Shown: positions 17,194-26,919, counted from the stretch's first letter. The stretch: DNA of 64,000 bases from CAZEQJ01 sp964514385 (GCA_964514385.1 CAZEQJ010000010.1:55520-119519), one strand, 5' to 3'. The notes: a model not told the origin generated them from the sequence alone. A program made the numbers and translations.

Positions 17194-18321
17194 ATGTCTA
17201 AAGGTAGGGTATTGGTAGCGATGAGCGGTGGCATTGATAGTTCCCTGGCCGCCGTACTTTTACACGAACAGGGATACGAAGTTATTGGCATGACCATGAA
17301 GACTTGGGACTATGCTTCTTCCGGAGGTACTAAAAAGGAAACCGGATGTTGTAGCCTCGACTCTATCAATGATGCACGGAACATAGCTGTGTCATTGGGC
17401 TTTCCGCATTATATCATCGACATACGGGAGGAATTTGGTGATTATGTGATCGACCATTTTACCAATGAATATATTTCAGGCCGTACACCCAATCCGTGCG
17501 TGCTTTGTAATACCCATATCAAATGGGATTCCCTACTACGTCGCGCAGATAAACTGGGTTGTGATTATATCGCAACCGGACATTATGCCAAAGTTCGTGA
17601 AGAAAACGGTCGCTACGTTATTTCCAGAGGCAAGGACCTGAACAAAGATCAGAGCTATGCGCTGTGGGGTGTGTCGCAGGCATCTCTAAGCAGGACAATA
17701 CTGCCGCTGGGAGACCTAACCAAGCCCGAAATACGCGAAATGGCCAAACAAAAAGGCTTTGATGAGCTGGTGAAAAAATCCGAAAGCTATGAAATTTGCT
17801 TCGTGCCCGACAATGACTACCGCGGCTTCCTGAAAAAACGGGTTCCCGGACTTGAGGAGCAGGTAGAAGGCGGGGAGTTTGTACTGGAAGATGGCACCGT
17901 AGTAGGTCATCATAAGGGGTATCCGTTTTACACGGTAGGGCAACGTAAGGGCTTGGGCATTGCACTGGGCTTTCCCGCCTATGTGGTGGAAATACAAAAA
18001 GAAACGAACCGGGTAGTTTTAGGCACCTTCGATGAATTGGCCCGGGATGGCATGTATGTAAAGCAGCTTATCATGAGCAAATATCCGGATATAAGCGGCG
18101 ACCGGATGGATACCATCACCAAAGTCCGCTATAACGATGCAGGTACACCTGCAGTAATCGAGCAGGTGGGCGATACCATGAAAGTATTTTTCGGTAAAGG
18201 GGTTCATGCCATTGCTCCTGGTCAGGCTGCTGTATTCTATGAAGGAGACGATGTGATTGGTGGCGGCTGGATCCATTCATCATTTAACCAGCATCGTGAA
18301 AAATCTGCTGTACTTCATTAA
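17194..18321 (+). CDS. mnmA: tRNA-specific 2-thiouridylase MnmA
   Basis: A 375-residue cytoplasmic enzyme that makes 2-thiouridine at wobble position 34 of tRNA Lys, Glu and Gln, using ATP and a persulfide donor. The PP-loop motif AMSGGIDSS lies at about residues 9-17. The two catalytic cysteines are present: C102 in NPCVLCNTHIKW and C202 in YEICFVPD. The ATG at 17194 is chosen because the longer frame adds 13 residues without family support and lies upstream of the -7 element. Its 3' end overlaps the following lipoprotein gene by 26 bp. Confidence 0.96.
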   Translation: MSKGRVLVAMSGGIDSSLAAVLLHEQGYEVIGMTMKTWDYASSGGTKKETGCCSLDSINDARNIAVSLGFPHYIIDIREEFGDYVIDHFTNEYISGRTPNPCVLCNTHIKWDSLLRRADKLGCDYIATGHYAKVREENGRYVISRGKDLNKDQSYALWGVSQASLSRTILPLGDLTKPEIREMAKQKGFDELVKKSESYEICFVPDNDYRGFLKKRVPGLEEQVEGGEFVLEDGTVVGHHKGYPFYTVGQRKGLGIALGFPAYVVEIQKETNRVVLGTFDELARDGMYVKQLIMSKYPDISGDRMDTITKVRYNDAGTPAVIEQVGDTMKVFFGKGVHAIAPGQAAVFYEGDDVIGGGWIHSSFNQHREKSAVLH

Positions 18322-18979
18322 TGCCGCCATTCTGTTTGGCTGTGCAGACTCAGAGGCCATCCAGCCATATCTGGGGCAGGAGTACGTAAACCTGGATCCC
18401 TCTTTTTACCGCATTTATGAGGTGACCTACATCGAATACAATGCAGCCATACCAGAGCCGGACACATCACGTTATTTTATAAGGGAGTCTACAGTTGACA
18501 CCCTGTCTTTTTCCGGAGATGAAGTGTCCTATACATTGATGAGAGAAAGGTCGGCAGATATGAATCAGTGGGAGGAAGACTCCATTTGGCTTGTTACTTT
18601 GTCCAGGTCAGCATTTCACGTGCAGGAAGGTGATATCACCTATCAGAAGCTGGCGTTTCCGGTGCGGTATAATACCACCTGGGACGGCAATGCCTTTAAT
18701 ACATCGCGAAGTTTACCCTACAGTTATGAGGATCTGCATATGCCATACACCCGTCAAAATATTACCATCGACAGCACCTTAAGGGTGGTGCAGGCTGACC
18801 TGATCGACCCGCTGGAAATTACAGCGACAGACAGCCGCTATGAAATTTACGGCAAGGATGTTGGCCTGTTAGAAAAAATAGTCGATCAGGTCACTTTTTG
18901 TGGTTCACTGGATTGTGCAGGCGAGGTGGTATTTGGTCAGCGGTATTCTGCCTATCTGATAGAGTTTGGTTATGAATAA
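18296..18979 (+). CDS. Lipoprotein of unknown function
   Basis: A 227-residue protein. The GTG at 18296 gives a proper lipoprotein signal (VKNLLYFINAAILFGC) with the lipid-bearing cysteine at about residue 16, whereas the longer frame from 18257 hides it. The mature part is beta-rich with many tyrosines and resembles small Bacteroidota outer-membrane lipoproteins, but I recognise no family. It overlaps mnmA by 26 bp and the next gene, a secreted subtilase, by 8 bp, so it is likely co-expressed with both. Confidence 0.72.
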   Translation: MKNLLYFINAAILFGCADSEAIQPYLGQEYVNLDPSFYRIYEVTYIEYNAAIPEPDTSRYFIRESTVDTLSFSGDEVSYTLMRERSADMNQWEEDSIWLVTLSRSAFHVQEGDITYQKLAFPVRYNTTWDGNAFNTSRSLPYSYEDLHMPYTRQNITIDSTLRVVQADLIDPLEITATDSRYEIYGKDVGLLEKIVDQVTFCGSLDCAGEVVFGQRYSAYLIEFGYE

Positions 18980-20528
18980 GCTGCTGATCCTTCTTCTTAT
19001 TCCGCTGATACCGCTTCAGGCACAAAATTACTATGGTGTATTTTTCCGAGACAAATCCCAAACCACATATTCTCTGGAACGCCCGGAAGAATTTCTCAGC
19101 CCAAGAAGTATTCAGCGTAAGCAGACATTTTCTGTAGGTATTGATTCACTGGATCTGCCGGTAAACCACATTTACCTTGAGGCATTACAGTCGCTTGGTT
19201 ACAGCGTTACGCATACCTCCCGCTGGTTCAACATGGCGATCATTACAGCTGAAAATTTTCCATCGGATATAAACGAGCTTCCCATTGTCGACAGGGTGGA
19301 ATATCTTGGCCCTCCGATAGTTCCGCCGGATGAAGAGACTATTGTCTATCAGACCACAGATATTGATCGTCAGGTCAGTCGTGAGTTTCTGGACCTTCAC
19401 CGGATGAATGAAATGCACGATATGGGCATTCGGGGTGAGGGTGTCTGGGTTGCTGTGCTGGATGGTGGTTTTTCAGGTATAACACCCATGCACCCTTATT
19501 TTTCTCATTTATATGATGAGGAAAGGGTGTTGTCATTTAATCTCAGGGAAAAAGGACAGACCATTGACCGGTATAGTGACCATGGTACACATGTGCTGTC
19601 GATAATTGCTGCCAACGATGAAAATACCTATATCGGAGGCGCACCGGATGCCCGGTATGTATTGATTGTCACGGAGGTTGACGACAACCCCGAATTGTAC
19701 GAATATCGGGTGGAAGAATATTTCTGGGCCATAGGTGCTGAAATCTGTGACAGCCTGGGTGTAGATATCATTAATTCGTCGCTGGGCTACAACATCTTCG
19801 ATGATGCTTCTATGAGCTATGAGCGTGATGCAGTAGATGGTAGTACTTCAGTAATTACACGGGCTGCCAATATTGCAGCGCTGAAAAATATGCTTTGTAT
19901 TACCAGTGCAGGTAATGAAGGAAACAATTCTTGGAATACCATTACCTTTCCTGCAGATGCTCCTGACGGTATAGCGGTAGGAGGCATTGACAGACCTGGT
20001 GAAAGGTCGGCTTTCAGTTCGTATGGACGGGTAGGAGACCAGATAAAGCCGGAAGTAGTCAGCTTTGGGAGAAATATTGCACGTGTATCTCCGGATGCCC
20101 GACTTACACGTGGCAGCGGTACTTCCTACTCAGCACCGATCATTACCGGCCTTGCTGCCGGGCTGATGCAGTATTTTCCGCAGGCTACAGCTCCTGAGAT
20201 CCGGGATAAAATCATAAGCTCAGGTACGCAGGCATCCAACCCTTCTGAGGAAACAGGATATGGTATACCTGATTTTATCCAAGCAGCCCTTGGCATCACC
20301 TATACTTCACTTCAGGATGACAGGATCCGGGCTTTCCCCAATCCGGCGGACCAGTACTTGATGATTAGCGCAGATCATGTACCCGAAACGGTGGTCTTTA
20401 CAAATATTAGCGGCTCTCAATTTACCAAAGCAGTCGTAAATGGCCGCATATCGGTAGCCGATCTGCCCACAGGGATGTATGTATTAAGTATTTATCATTA
20501 TACAGTACGGGTGGTTATTCACCACTAA
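18972..20528 (+). CDS. Subtilisin-like S8 serine peptidase with T9SS sorting tail
   Basis: A 518-residue secreted protease. The signal peptide is residues 1-17, and an N-terminal region of about 130 residues may act as propeptide. The catalytic triad is complete: D164 in VAVLDGGFSG, H204 in DHGTHV and S385 in GSGTSYSAP. The C-terminal 75 residues (RAFPNPADQYLMI... to LPTGMYVLSI) form a type A T9SS sorting domain, so the enzyme should cross the outer membrane by type IX secretion and be held on the surface or released. It overlaps the preceding lipoprotein gene by 8 bp. Confidence 0.93.
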   Translation: MNKLLILLLIPLIPLQAQNYYGVFFRDKSQTTYSLERPEEFLSPRSIQRKQTFSVGIDSLDLPVNHIYLEALQSLGYSVTHTSRWFNMAIITAENFPSDINELPIVDRVEYLGPPIVPPDEETIVYQTTDIDRQVSREFLDLHRMNEMHDMGIRGEGVWVAVLDGGFSGITPMHPYFSHLYDEERVLSFNLREKGQTIDRYSDHGTHVLSIIAANDENTYIGGAPDARYVLIVTEVDDNPELYEYRVEEYFWAIGAEICDSLGVDIINSSLGYNIFDDASMSYERDAVDGSTSVITRAANIAALKNMLCITSAGNEGNNSWNTITFPADAPDGIAVGGIDRPGERSAFSSYGRVGDQIKPEVVSFGRNIARVSPDARLTRGSGTSYSAPIITGLAAGLMQYFPQATAPEIRDKIISSGTQASNPSEETGYGIPDFIQAALGITYTSLQDDRIRAFPNPADQYLMISADHVPETVVFTNISGSQFTKAVVNGRISVADLPTGMYVLSIYHYTVRVVIHH

Positions 20529-20553
20529 ACATTTTTTTACCCGGTTAGCCCTA

Positions 20554-20561
20554 TATATTTG
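20554..20561 (+). promoter_or_regulatory. -7 element TATATTTG before rpe
   Basis: An exact TAnnTTTG match 22 bp before the rpe ATG, with a T-run (20532-20538) in the -33 position. It suggests that rpe has its own promoter despite the closely packed upstream genes. Confidence 0.45.
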
Positions 20562-20583
20562 CATATAAAATAATCAGATAGCA

Positions 20584-21243
20584 ATGTCCCATATAGTAGC
20601 TCCATCACTTCTGGCATGTGATTTTTCCATATTAGGTGCTGAAATCGACCTCCTGAATCAAAGCGAATGCGACTGGATTCATTTTGATGTTATGGATGGG
20701 AATTTTGTACCCAACATTTCCTTTGGGCTGCCCATTCTGGTCGCTGTAAAGCAGGTTGCTACCAAACCGGTGGATGTGCATCTCATGATAGAGCAGCCTG
20801 AGCGCTATATATTTGCGTTTAAGGATGCAGGGGCGGATAGAATTACGGTGCATTATGAAGTTTGCCGCCACCTTCACCGTGTCATACAACAGATTAAAGA
20901 TTCGGGAGGCAAAGCCGGTGTAGCCATTAATCCGCATACGCCGGTAACAGTACTTGAGGATGTGCTGCACATGGTGGATCAGGTGAATGTAATGTCTGTA
21001 AACCCTGGTTTTGGTGGGCAGCAGTTTATTCCGCATACGTTCAATAAAATACGTGATCTGAAGGAAATGATCATTACCCGGGGTCTTCCGGTATTGATAC
21101 AGGTTGACGGCGGTGTTAATGTCAGGAATGCAAGCGAACTTATAGAAGCAGGTGCTGATATTCTGGTGTCAGGCAACTCTGTATTCAAATCTAAAAGCCC
21201 TCAGGATACAATAAAAATGCTCAAAAACGTTAATGCTACGTGA
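20584..21243 (+). CDS. rpe: Ribulose-phosphate 3-epimerase
   Basis: A 219-residue TIM-barrel enzyme of the pentose phosphate pathway that interconverts D-ribulose 5-phosphate and D-xylulose 5-phosphate in the cytoplasm. Family motifs are clear: APSLLACDFS at the N-terminus, HFDVMDGNFVPNISFG, VDVHLMIEQPERY, MSVNPGFGGQQFI and QVDGGVN. Length is normal. Its TGA overlaps the GTG of the TonB receptor gene (GTGA), an unusual coupling of a housekeeping enzyme to an outer-membrane receptor. Confidence 0.96.
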   Translation: MSHIVAPSLLACDFSILGAEIDLLNQSECDWIHFDVMDGNFVPNISFGLPILVAVKQVATKPVDVHLMIEQPERYIFAFKDAGADRITVHYEVCRHLHRVIQQIKDSGGKAGVAINPHTPVTVLEDVLHMVDQVNVMSVNPGFGGQQFIPHTFNKIRDLKEMIITRGLPVLIQVDGGVNVRNASELIEAGADILVSGNSVFKSKSPQDTIKMLKNVNAT

Positions 21244-23576
21244 AAGCATGGCTTTTATCACTATTTATACTCCTCTGCCATATCGCATCAGCACAGGTTA
21301 GCGGTTATGTTACCGATACGCAACGACGCCCTCTGCTTTCAGCAAATGTAGTGGATCAGCTTACCGGCCGCGGCACCACTACCAATCGTGATGGCTTTTT
21401 CCGGTTAAACCTTCCCGACAGCTCCTCGGTGGCTGTATTGCGAATCAGCTATATTGGTTATTATTCCGTTGTGGACACACTTTATCCTCCTTATGGATTG
21501 GTCACAGATACCGTGCAGCTGCCATCACGTGCTGAAGAGCTCAGCCAGGTGGAAATTTCCGGCAATCGCTTTGGCGATCCCGGTCTCACCGTCATTCAGC
21601 CCCGTGCTGCCCAATACATTCCCAATGCATTAAACGAATTCAATGCCATCACCGCTACACTGGCAGGTGTATCATCTTCCAATGACTTAAGTTCAACATA
21701 CCGGGTGCGTGGTGGTAATTTTGATGAAAATATGATATTTGTGAATGGCATTCCGGTATATCGTCCCTTTTTCATAAGAGCAGCCCAGCAGGAGGGTATG
21801 TCTTTTGTGAACCCCGACATGGTGGCAGGTATTGGGTTTTCGGCCGGCGGCTGGTCTGCACGATATGGTGACAGGCTCAGCTCCCTTATGCTTATCGAGT
21901 ACCAGCATCCTGATACGCTGGAAGGCCGGGTCAGCGCCAGCGCACTGGGAGGCTCAGTTTATGCCGGCGGTCGAGTTGGCAATACATCCGTTTCCGTTGG
22001 TGCGCGGTACAGAAACCTTCAGTACCTGCTGAATGCTATTGAAGTAGAAGGACAGTATTTTCCCCGGTTTGGTGATATTCAGGTAAATGCCAGGCATTTC
22101 TTTGACACCAAAGGCAAAGGACTGATGACGCTTGATGTACTGGCCTCATTTTCGGCTAATGACTATGAAGTGTTTCCCGAGTCACGGCAAACTACATTCG
22201 GCACCTTTACCGAACAACGCTCACTCTTTGTCGGCCTTACGGGTGCCGAGTCAACATCCTTTCGCGTATGGCAGGGGGGCATGCGGCTGCAGCATGATGT
22301 CTCTGACAGGTTTCAGTGGCAGGGAATACTGAGTGGATTTCTTACCACAGAGAGGGAATTTTCAGATGTCGAAGGCGCCTATATCCTGTGTCGGATACGC
22401 AGGGGAGGGGACTTTTCGCCGAACCAGTGCCTGCAGACACTTGGTGTGGGCAGCAATTATAACTACGCCCGGAACAGTCTCTCAGCGGGGATAATTACAG
22501 CACAGCTGGATGCTACTTTCCTGCCTTCTGATGTTGTCGAAATTGAATCTGGCATTGGTTACCAGTACAGGGCAGCAGAAGATCTTCTGTATGAGTTCAG
22601 CTTTCTGGACTCTGCAGGATTTATACGTTTCAATGAACAGGATTTTGCACGTATCGAAAATGAAGTAGCGGCACATCATGTCTATGGCTATGGACAGATC
22701 ACCTACCAGCCAGGTCGTGATGTAACGCTCAAGGCCGGTATCAGGCCACGTTACAATACGCTTAATCAACAGCTGACAGTAGGAGCGAATATGCGGATGG
22801 ATGCCGGTATATCTTCCGGTTTCCGCTATTTTATCAGTACCGGGCTATATCACCAGCCACCTTTTTATCGCGAAATGCGTGACTTCAACGGCAGCCTCAA
22901 TACACGGCTGCTGGCTCAGTCGTCGCTGCATGTCATCACCGGACTTCAAAAAAACTACCGCTTTTGGGGCAGGCCCTTTGTGTTTTCCGTCGAAGGCTAT
23001 TACAAATACCTGTACCATCTTATTCCTTATGATGTGGACAATGTGCGTGTCCGTTATTATGCAAATAATGATGCCACCGGATATGTTTATGGCACGGATA
23101 TCCGGATTAGTGGTGAATTCATTCCAGGGGCACAGTCGTGGATCAATCTGGGCGTGCTATCAGCAAGGGAAAACCTGGGCTTCGATGACCGGGATGATAT
23201 CCGTAGGCCTTCCGATCAGCGCATCAATGTTTCTGTATTTTTCCAGGATTATCTGCCCAATAATCCCACATTTCGGTATACGCTCAACCTCCAGATCGGA
23301 TCTGGCATACCATTTGGCCCGCCCAATACACTGGCGCTTCGCAATGCTTTTGAGTCTGAAACCTTCCGGCGTATCGATATGGGATTTTATAAATATTTCA
23401 GGCCTAAAAACCGGTATATCGGTGAATGGCAGGTTGGCGTAACTATTTTGAATCTTCTTGGTTTTGAAAATGAGATCTCTTATTTGTGGATTCAGGAATT
23501 ATCTGGTATTCAGGTGGCAGCACCCAATACCATTTCCGCAAGGCTATTTAATCTTCAGACGATATTAACTTTTTGA
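21240..23576 (+). CDS. TonB-dependent receptor with carboxypeptidase-like N-terminal domain
   Basis: A 778-residue outer-membrane receptor starting with GTG at 21240, confirmed by a good signal peptide (residues 1-18, cleaved after IASA). Residues about 20-95 form the carboxypeptidase D regulatory-like domain (SGYVTDTQRRPLLSANV). The plug is at about 115-230 (YRVRGGNFDENMIFVNGIPVYRPF) and the barrel follows, ending in LQTILTF. No SusD gene is adjacent. The next gene begins 1 bp after its stop, so receptor, aldo/keto reductase, SDR and monooxygenase may form one unit. Confidence 0.9.
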   Translation: MKAWLLSLFILLCHIASAQVSGYVTDTQRRPLLSANVVDQLTGRGTTTNRDGFFRLNLPDSSSVAVLRISYIGYYSVVDTLYPPYGLVTDTVQLPSRAEELSQVEISGNRFGDPGLTVIQPRAAQYIPNALNEFNAITATLAGVSSSNDLSSTYRVRGGNFDENMIFVNGIPVYRPFFIRAAQQEGMSFVNPDMVAGIGFSAGGWSARYGDRLSSLMLIEYQHPDTLEGRVSASALGGSVYAGGRVGNTSVSVGARYRNLQYLLNAIEVEGQYFPRFGDIQVNARHFFDTKGKGLMTLDVLASFSANDYEVFPESRQTTFGTFTEQRSLFVGLTGAESTSFRVWQGGMRLQHDVSDRFQWQGILSGFLTTEREFSDVEGAYILCRIRRGGDFSPNQCLQTLGVGSNYNYARNSLSAGIITAQLDATFLPSDVVEIESGIGYQYRAAEDLLYEFSFLDSAGFIRFNEQDFARIENEVAAHHVYGYGQITYQPGRDVTLKAGIRPRYNTLNQQLTVGANMRMDAGISSGFRYFISTGLYHQPPFYREMRDFNGSLNTRLLAQSSLHVITGLQKNYRFWGRPFVFSVEGYYKYLYHLIPYDVDNVRVRYYANNDATGYVYGTDIRISGEFIPGAQSWINLGVLSARENLGFDDRDDIRRPSDQRINVSVFFQDYLPNNPTFRYTLNLQIGSGIPFGPPNTLALRNAFESETFRRIDMGFYKYFRPKNRYIGEWQVGVTILNLLGFENEISYLWIQELSGIQVAAPNTISARLFNLQTILTF

Positions 23577-23577
23577 T

Positions 23578-24390
23578 ATGATCTACCGCAAAATTGGAAA
23601 TGAGCAGGTTCCTGCATTAGGATTCGGGACTTACGAACTTACAGGCGATACAGGTTATGCCTCAGTGCTAAAAGCCCTTGAGACGGGCTACCGGCATATC
23701 GATACCGCTGAGATGTATGAAAATGAAGCAGAGGTAGGACGCGCTATTGAAGCAAGTGGTATAAAGCACCGTGATCTGTTTCTAACCTCCAAGGTATGGT
23801 TTGATCACCTCAGGCCTCATGATATGCGTGACGCCATCCGTAGGTCGCTTGACAAACTACGTTATCAATACCTTGACCTGTACATGATCCACTGGCCCAC
23901 CGATGATGTCTCAATGGATGAAGCATTAGAGACGCTTATGAAGTTGAAGGAAGAAGGCCTGACCAAGTATACGGGTGTATGTAATTTCCCGCCCTCACTG
24001 TGGAAGAAAGCCATTCACTATGGCGTCGATATGATACAGGTGGAATACCACGTGGAATTATCCCAGCAGCAGTTGCTGCAGCTATGTGAAGATCATGACC
24101 GTCTGCTGACAGCCTATTCTCCTCTCGCACAGGGTAATCTGATGCAAAACACAACCGTAGCCGAAATAGGGGGTAAGTACAATAAATCCATACCACAGAT
24201 CGCACTGAAATGGCTATTATCCCAGACACGGGTGCTGGCCATACCCCGCTCTTCAAAGCCGGAAAATATTGTATCTAATTTTGATATTTTTGATTTTGAA
24301 CTGGAAAAGGAGGATCTGGATAAGCTTTGGTCAATGAATGGCAATAACCGTTATATCCAGCCTGCTTTTGCCCCAAACTGGAATGCTTAA
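23578..24390 (+). CDS. Aldo/keto reductase
   Basis: A 270-residue cytoplasmic NADPH-dependent oxidoreductase with a TIM-barrel fold. The catalytic tetrad is complete: D42 and Y47 in HIDTAEMYENE, K72 in LTSKVWF and H105 in MIHWPTDD. The C-terminal IPRSSKPENI segment binds the cofactor phosphate. It most resembles the 2,5-diketo-gluconate reductase-type branch, but the substrate is open. It lies between the TonB receptor and an SDR gene in a close-packed run with the AlkB-like monooxygenase. Confidence 0.92.
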   Translation: MIYRKIGNEQVPALGFGTYELTGDTGYASVLKALETGYRHIDTAEMYENEAEVGRAIEASGIKHRDLFLTSKVWFDHLRPHDMRDAIRRSLDKLRYQYLDLYMIHWPTDDVSMDEALETLMKLKEEGLTKYTGVCNFPPSLWKKAIHYGVDMIQVEYHVELSQQQLLQLCEDHDRLLTAYSPLAQGNLMQNTTVAEIGGKYNKSIPQIALKWLLSQTRVLAIPRSSKPENIVSNFDIFDFELEKEDLDKLWSMNGNNRYIQPAFAPNWNA

Positions 24391-24391
24391 T

Positions 24392-25045
24392 ATGAAATAT
24401 CTGGTAACCGGTGCCGGCGGAAATCTCGGCAAAGCAGTAGTAAATAAATTATTAAATGAGAACCATCAGGTTGTGGCGATTTACGGCCATACGGATGAAA
24501 TACCGGGTGATGAGGTGTCGTGTGTGAAGGTTGAGGCTGACCTGATGGACACGGAGGCAACTCAAAAATCCATCGATGAACATGCATCCGGTATTGATGG
24601 AGTAATTCATACAGTGGGAGGGTTTGGTATGGGCGATCTGGCATCAACATCCCTTGAAGATGTGGAGCATATGATCCGTCTCAATTTTAATACTTCCTTC
24701 AATGTGATCAGGGCAGCGGTGCCCCATCTTGCTAATGGCGGAAAGGTGTTTATGATCGGTGCCCGACCTGCGCTTCATCCGGAACAGGGAAAAGGTGTTA
24801 TGGCATATGCAATTTCCAAGGGAATGTTATTCCATCTGGCGGAAATGCTGAATGCAGCCTATGACCATATCGATGTAGCTATGGTCGTACCCAGCATCAT
24901 TGATACTCCTCCCAACCGGAAGGCAATGCCCGATGCGGACTTTTCAGACTGGGTTACTCCTGATCAGATTGCCGATGCTATATTTTTTCATCTGGAAAAT
25001 GATTATATTCGGGAGTCCGTAATAAAAGTATACGGCAACGTCTGA
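24392..25045 (+). CDS. Short-chain dehydrogenase/reductase
   Basis: A 217-residue Rossmann-fold oxidoreductase. The nucleotide-binding TGAGGNLG is at residues 6-13 and the catalytic YxxxK at Y139-K143 (YAISKGM). It is shorter than classical SDRs and resembles the atypical quinoid dihydropteridine reductase-like group. The ATG at 24392, 1 bp after the preceding stop, gives the correct N-terminus; earlier in-frame codons overlap the reductase gene. Its role is probably linked to the flanking aldo/keto reductase and monooxygenase, which is inference from position. Confidence 0.88.
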   Translation: MKYLVTGAGGNLGKAVVNKLLNENHQVVAIYGHTDEIPGDEVSCVKVEADLMDTEATQKSIDEHASGIDGVIHTVGGFGMGDLASTSLEDVEHMIRLNFNTSFNVIRAAVPHLANGGKVFMIGARPALHPEQGKGVMAYAISKGMLFHLAEMLNAAYDHIDVAMVVPSIIDTPPNRKAMPDADFSDWVTPDQIADAIFFHLENDYIRESVIKVYGNV

Positions 25046-25066
25046 GATCAATTAATACATGTTAAA

Positions 25067-26152
25067 ATGCAAGTACAGGGTTCACTATCACCTTTGAAGT
25101 ATCTGCTGGCTTATATTATTCCGGTGCTGGTATGGGTTAGTTTTGTATGGAAAGGTTGGTCGGTTTACCTGCCGGTAATCTTTGCTTTTGCCTTTATCCC
25201 ACTGATAGAGTTGATATTTCCTCCCGATCATCGCAATGCCGATGATGAAACCCTGGCAAAGGTGAAAAATAACCCCCTTTTTGACATCATGCTCTATCTG
25301 GCGGTGCCTGTACAGGTGGCAACACTGTGCTGGTTTGTTTGGGAGATGTATATTTTCGAGGGCCCGTTATGGGAAAGAGCCGGGATGATCACCGGCATGG
25401 GGCTGATGTGTGGCGTTATCGGGATAAATATCGCACATGAATTAGGCCACCGCATTAAGTTATGGGAGCGGAGACTCGCCAAAGTGTTGCTCTTTACCAG
25501 CCTCTATGTCCAATTTTATTTTGACCACAATAAAGGACATCACCGTTATGTAGGCACACCGCAGGATCCTTCCTCTGCAAAATATAACGAACCACTTTAT
25601 TTTTTTTGGATACGTTCACTGACTGGAACATTCCGGTCTGCGTGGCATATCGAATCAGAGCGAATGATCAAGTTGGGGCTTCCGGTTTTACACTGGCGTC
25701 ATGAGATGCTGCGTAGTACGTTGCTTTATATTTTCCTTCTTACCCTGATTGCAATACTACTTACGCCCATGGTAGCAATTTGCTTTGCTATATCAGCACT
25801 CATGGGAGGTCTATTGCTGGAAACGGTGAATTACATCGAACATTACGGGCTTACCCGAGAGAAGAAAGGAAAGGTATATGAAAGGGTACGTCCCTGGCAT
25901 TCATGGAATAGCGATCATGTGGTAGGAAGGCTGGTGCTGTTTGAATTAAGCCGCCATAGTGATCATCATTATCTGGCCAGCAAGAAATACCAGACACTCG
26001 ATTATCATGCGTCAGCTCCCCAGATGCCCACAGGGTATCCCGGTATGATGGTGCTGGCTACTATTCCTCCATTATGGTTTTATATCATGAACAGAAGGCT
26101 GAAAAAAGAAAAACAACGCCTTGCTGAAGCCGAACAAAAGGTAGCCGCTTAA
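25067..26152 (+). CDS. alkB: AlkB-type alkane 1-monooxygenase (membrane di-iron)
   Basis: A 361-residue integral-membrane di-iron monooxygenase that hydroxylates the terminal carbon of alkanes or similar chains, with electrons from rubredoxin. The histidine boxes are all present: H124-E-L-G-H128, H154-NKG-H158-H159, NYIEHYG and RHSDHHYLASKKYQTLDYH near the C-terminus. About six hydrophobic spans surround them. Length is at the short end of AlkB (about 360-400). No rubredoxin or rubredoxin reductase is in the window. Its last 4 bp overlap the opposing CHAD gene. Confidence 0.92.
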   Translation: MQVQGSLSPLKYLLAYIIPVLVWVSFVWKGWSVYLPVIFAFAFIPLIELIFPPDHRNADDETLAKVKNNPLFDIMLYLAVPVQVATLCWFVWEMYIFEGPLWERAGMITGMGLMCGVIGINIAHELGHRIKLWERRLAKVLLFTSLYVQFYFDHNKGHHRYVGTPQDPSSAKYNEPLYFFWIRSLTGTFRSAWHIESERMIKLGLPVLHWRHEMLRSTLLYIFLLTLIAILLTPMVAICFAISALMGGLLLETVNYIEHYGLTREKKGKVYERVRPWHSWNSDHVVGRLVLFELSRHSDHHYLASKKYQTLDYHASAPQMPTGYPGMMVLATIPPLWFYIMNRRLKKEKQRLAEAEQKVAA

Positions 26153-26919
26153 TTCCTTTCTCCCGATAGATTACCGGTTATGACCGCATTCAACATCGTA
26201 TCGGCTTCATTTTCAGCAGCTTGTCTGTAATCATGTATCTGTTCGCAGGTATTCTTATCCATATCCTGGTTAATTTTTATTTCCTCTTCAAGTTCAAATA
26301 AATCATGCCAGTCACCTAGCAGGTCGGTTAATTGCTTAATATCGTCTTTATCTGGAAGAGCCTCAGGAAGGGAAACATCGATTTCCTGAAGTATCTTAAA
26401 TTGCTTTCGTAATGTATGGTAATCCCTGGGTTGTTCATCTAAACGATAGTGAATATTGGTAATGACCTCTTCAGCCAGTTTTTCTGCAGCTTTCGATATT
26501 GTATCGGGGTCCAGCTTTTTAACTTTACTGACGATGCGTTTTGAATGTATATGCCACTGATCGGCATTGAACAATTCCAGTCGGTTTGATAATTCCGCTT
26601 CCGCATTTTCAACATGTTGATCAAACAGGTCAGCCAATCCTTCATGGGATATATCCTTCTTAGCCAGGACATGTTTGTATACCTGAGGTTCACGAACTTT
26701 TCCGGCAGCCTTAAATGGCTTTTTCAGAGGTAATGTGATTGCTTTCACCTCTTCATTCGGTATTTCTGATTTGGATAACACATTGGCTATTGCCCGTATT
26801 TTTTTGACCGAAACCCTGAAATTGTGTATATGTTTGGCTTTCATGTCCCGGCGCATTTTGCGATAGCTTTTCATCAGCTTTTTCGAATGCTTTTTAAGGC
26901 GTTTATGTAAAATGGGCAT
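26149..26919 (-). CDS. CHAD-domain protein
   Basis: A 256-residue helical, strongly basic protein. The conserved histidines and charged residues of the CHAD fold are seen in the N-terminal HNFRVSVKKIRAI and the C-terminal GDWHDL, and lysine and arginine dominate the first 120 residues. CHAD domains bind inorganic polyphosphate. No polyphosphate kinase or CYTH partner lies nearby. It is convergent with and overlaps alkB by 4 bp, and is divergent from the secreted hydrolase at 27089. Confidence 0.88.
   Translation of the reverse strand: MPILHKRLKKHSKKLMKSYRKMRRDMKAKHIHNFRVSVKKIRAIANVLSKSEIPNEEVKAITLPLKKPFKAAGKVREPQVYKHVLAKKDISHEGLADLFDQHVENAEAELSNRLELFNADQWHIHSKRIVSKVKKLDPDTISKAAEKLAEEVITNIHYRLDEQPRDYHTLRKQFKILQEIDVSLPEALPDKDDIKQLTDLLGDWHDLFELEEEIKINQDMDKNTCEQIHDYRQAAENEADTMLNAVITGNLSGERN

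Noticed and set aside
22801..23442. Long open frame of 213 codons inside the second TonB receptor gene
   Set aside because: It lies in another frame of a clear receptor gene, has no recognisable domain and an amino-acid make-up unlike real proteins. It is a shadow frame.
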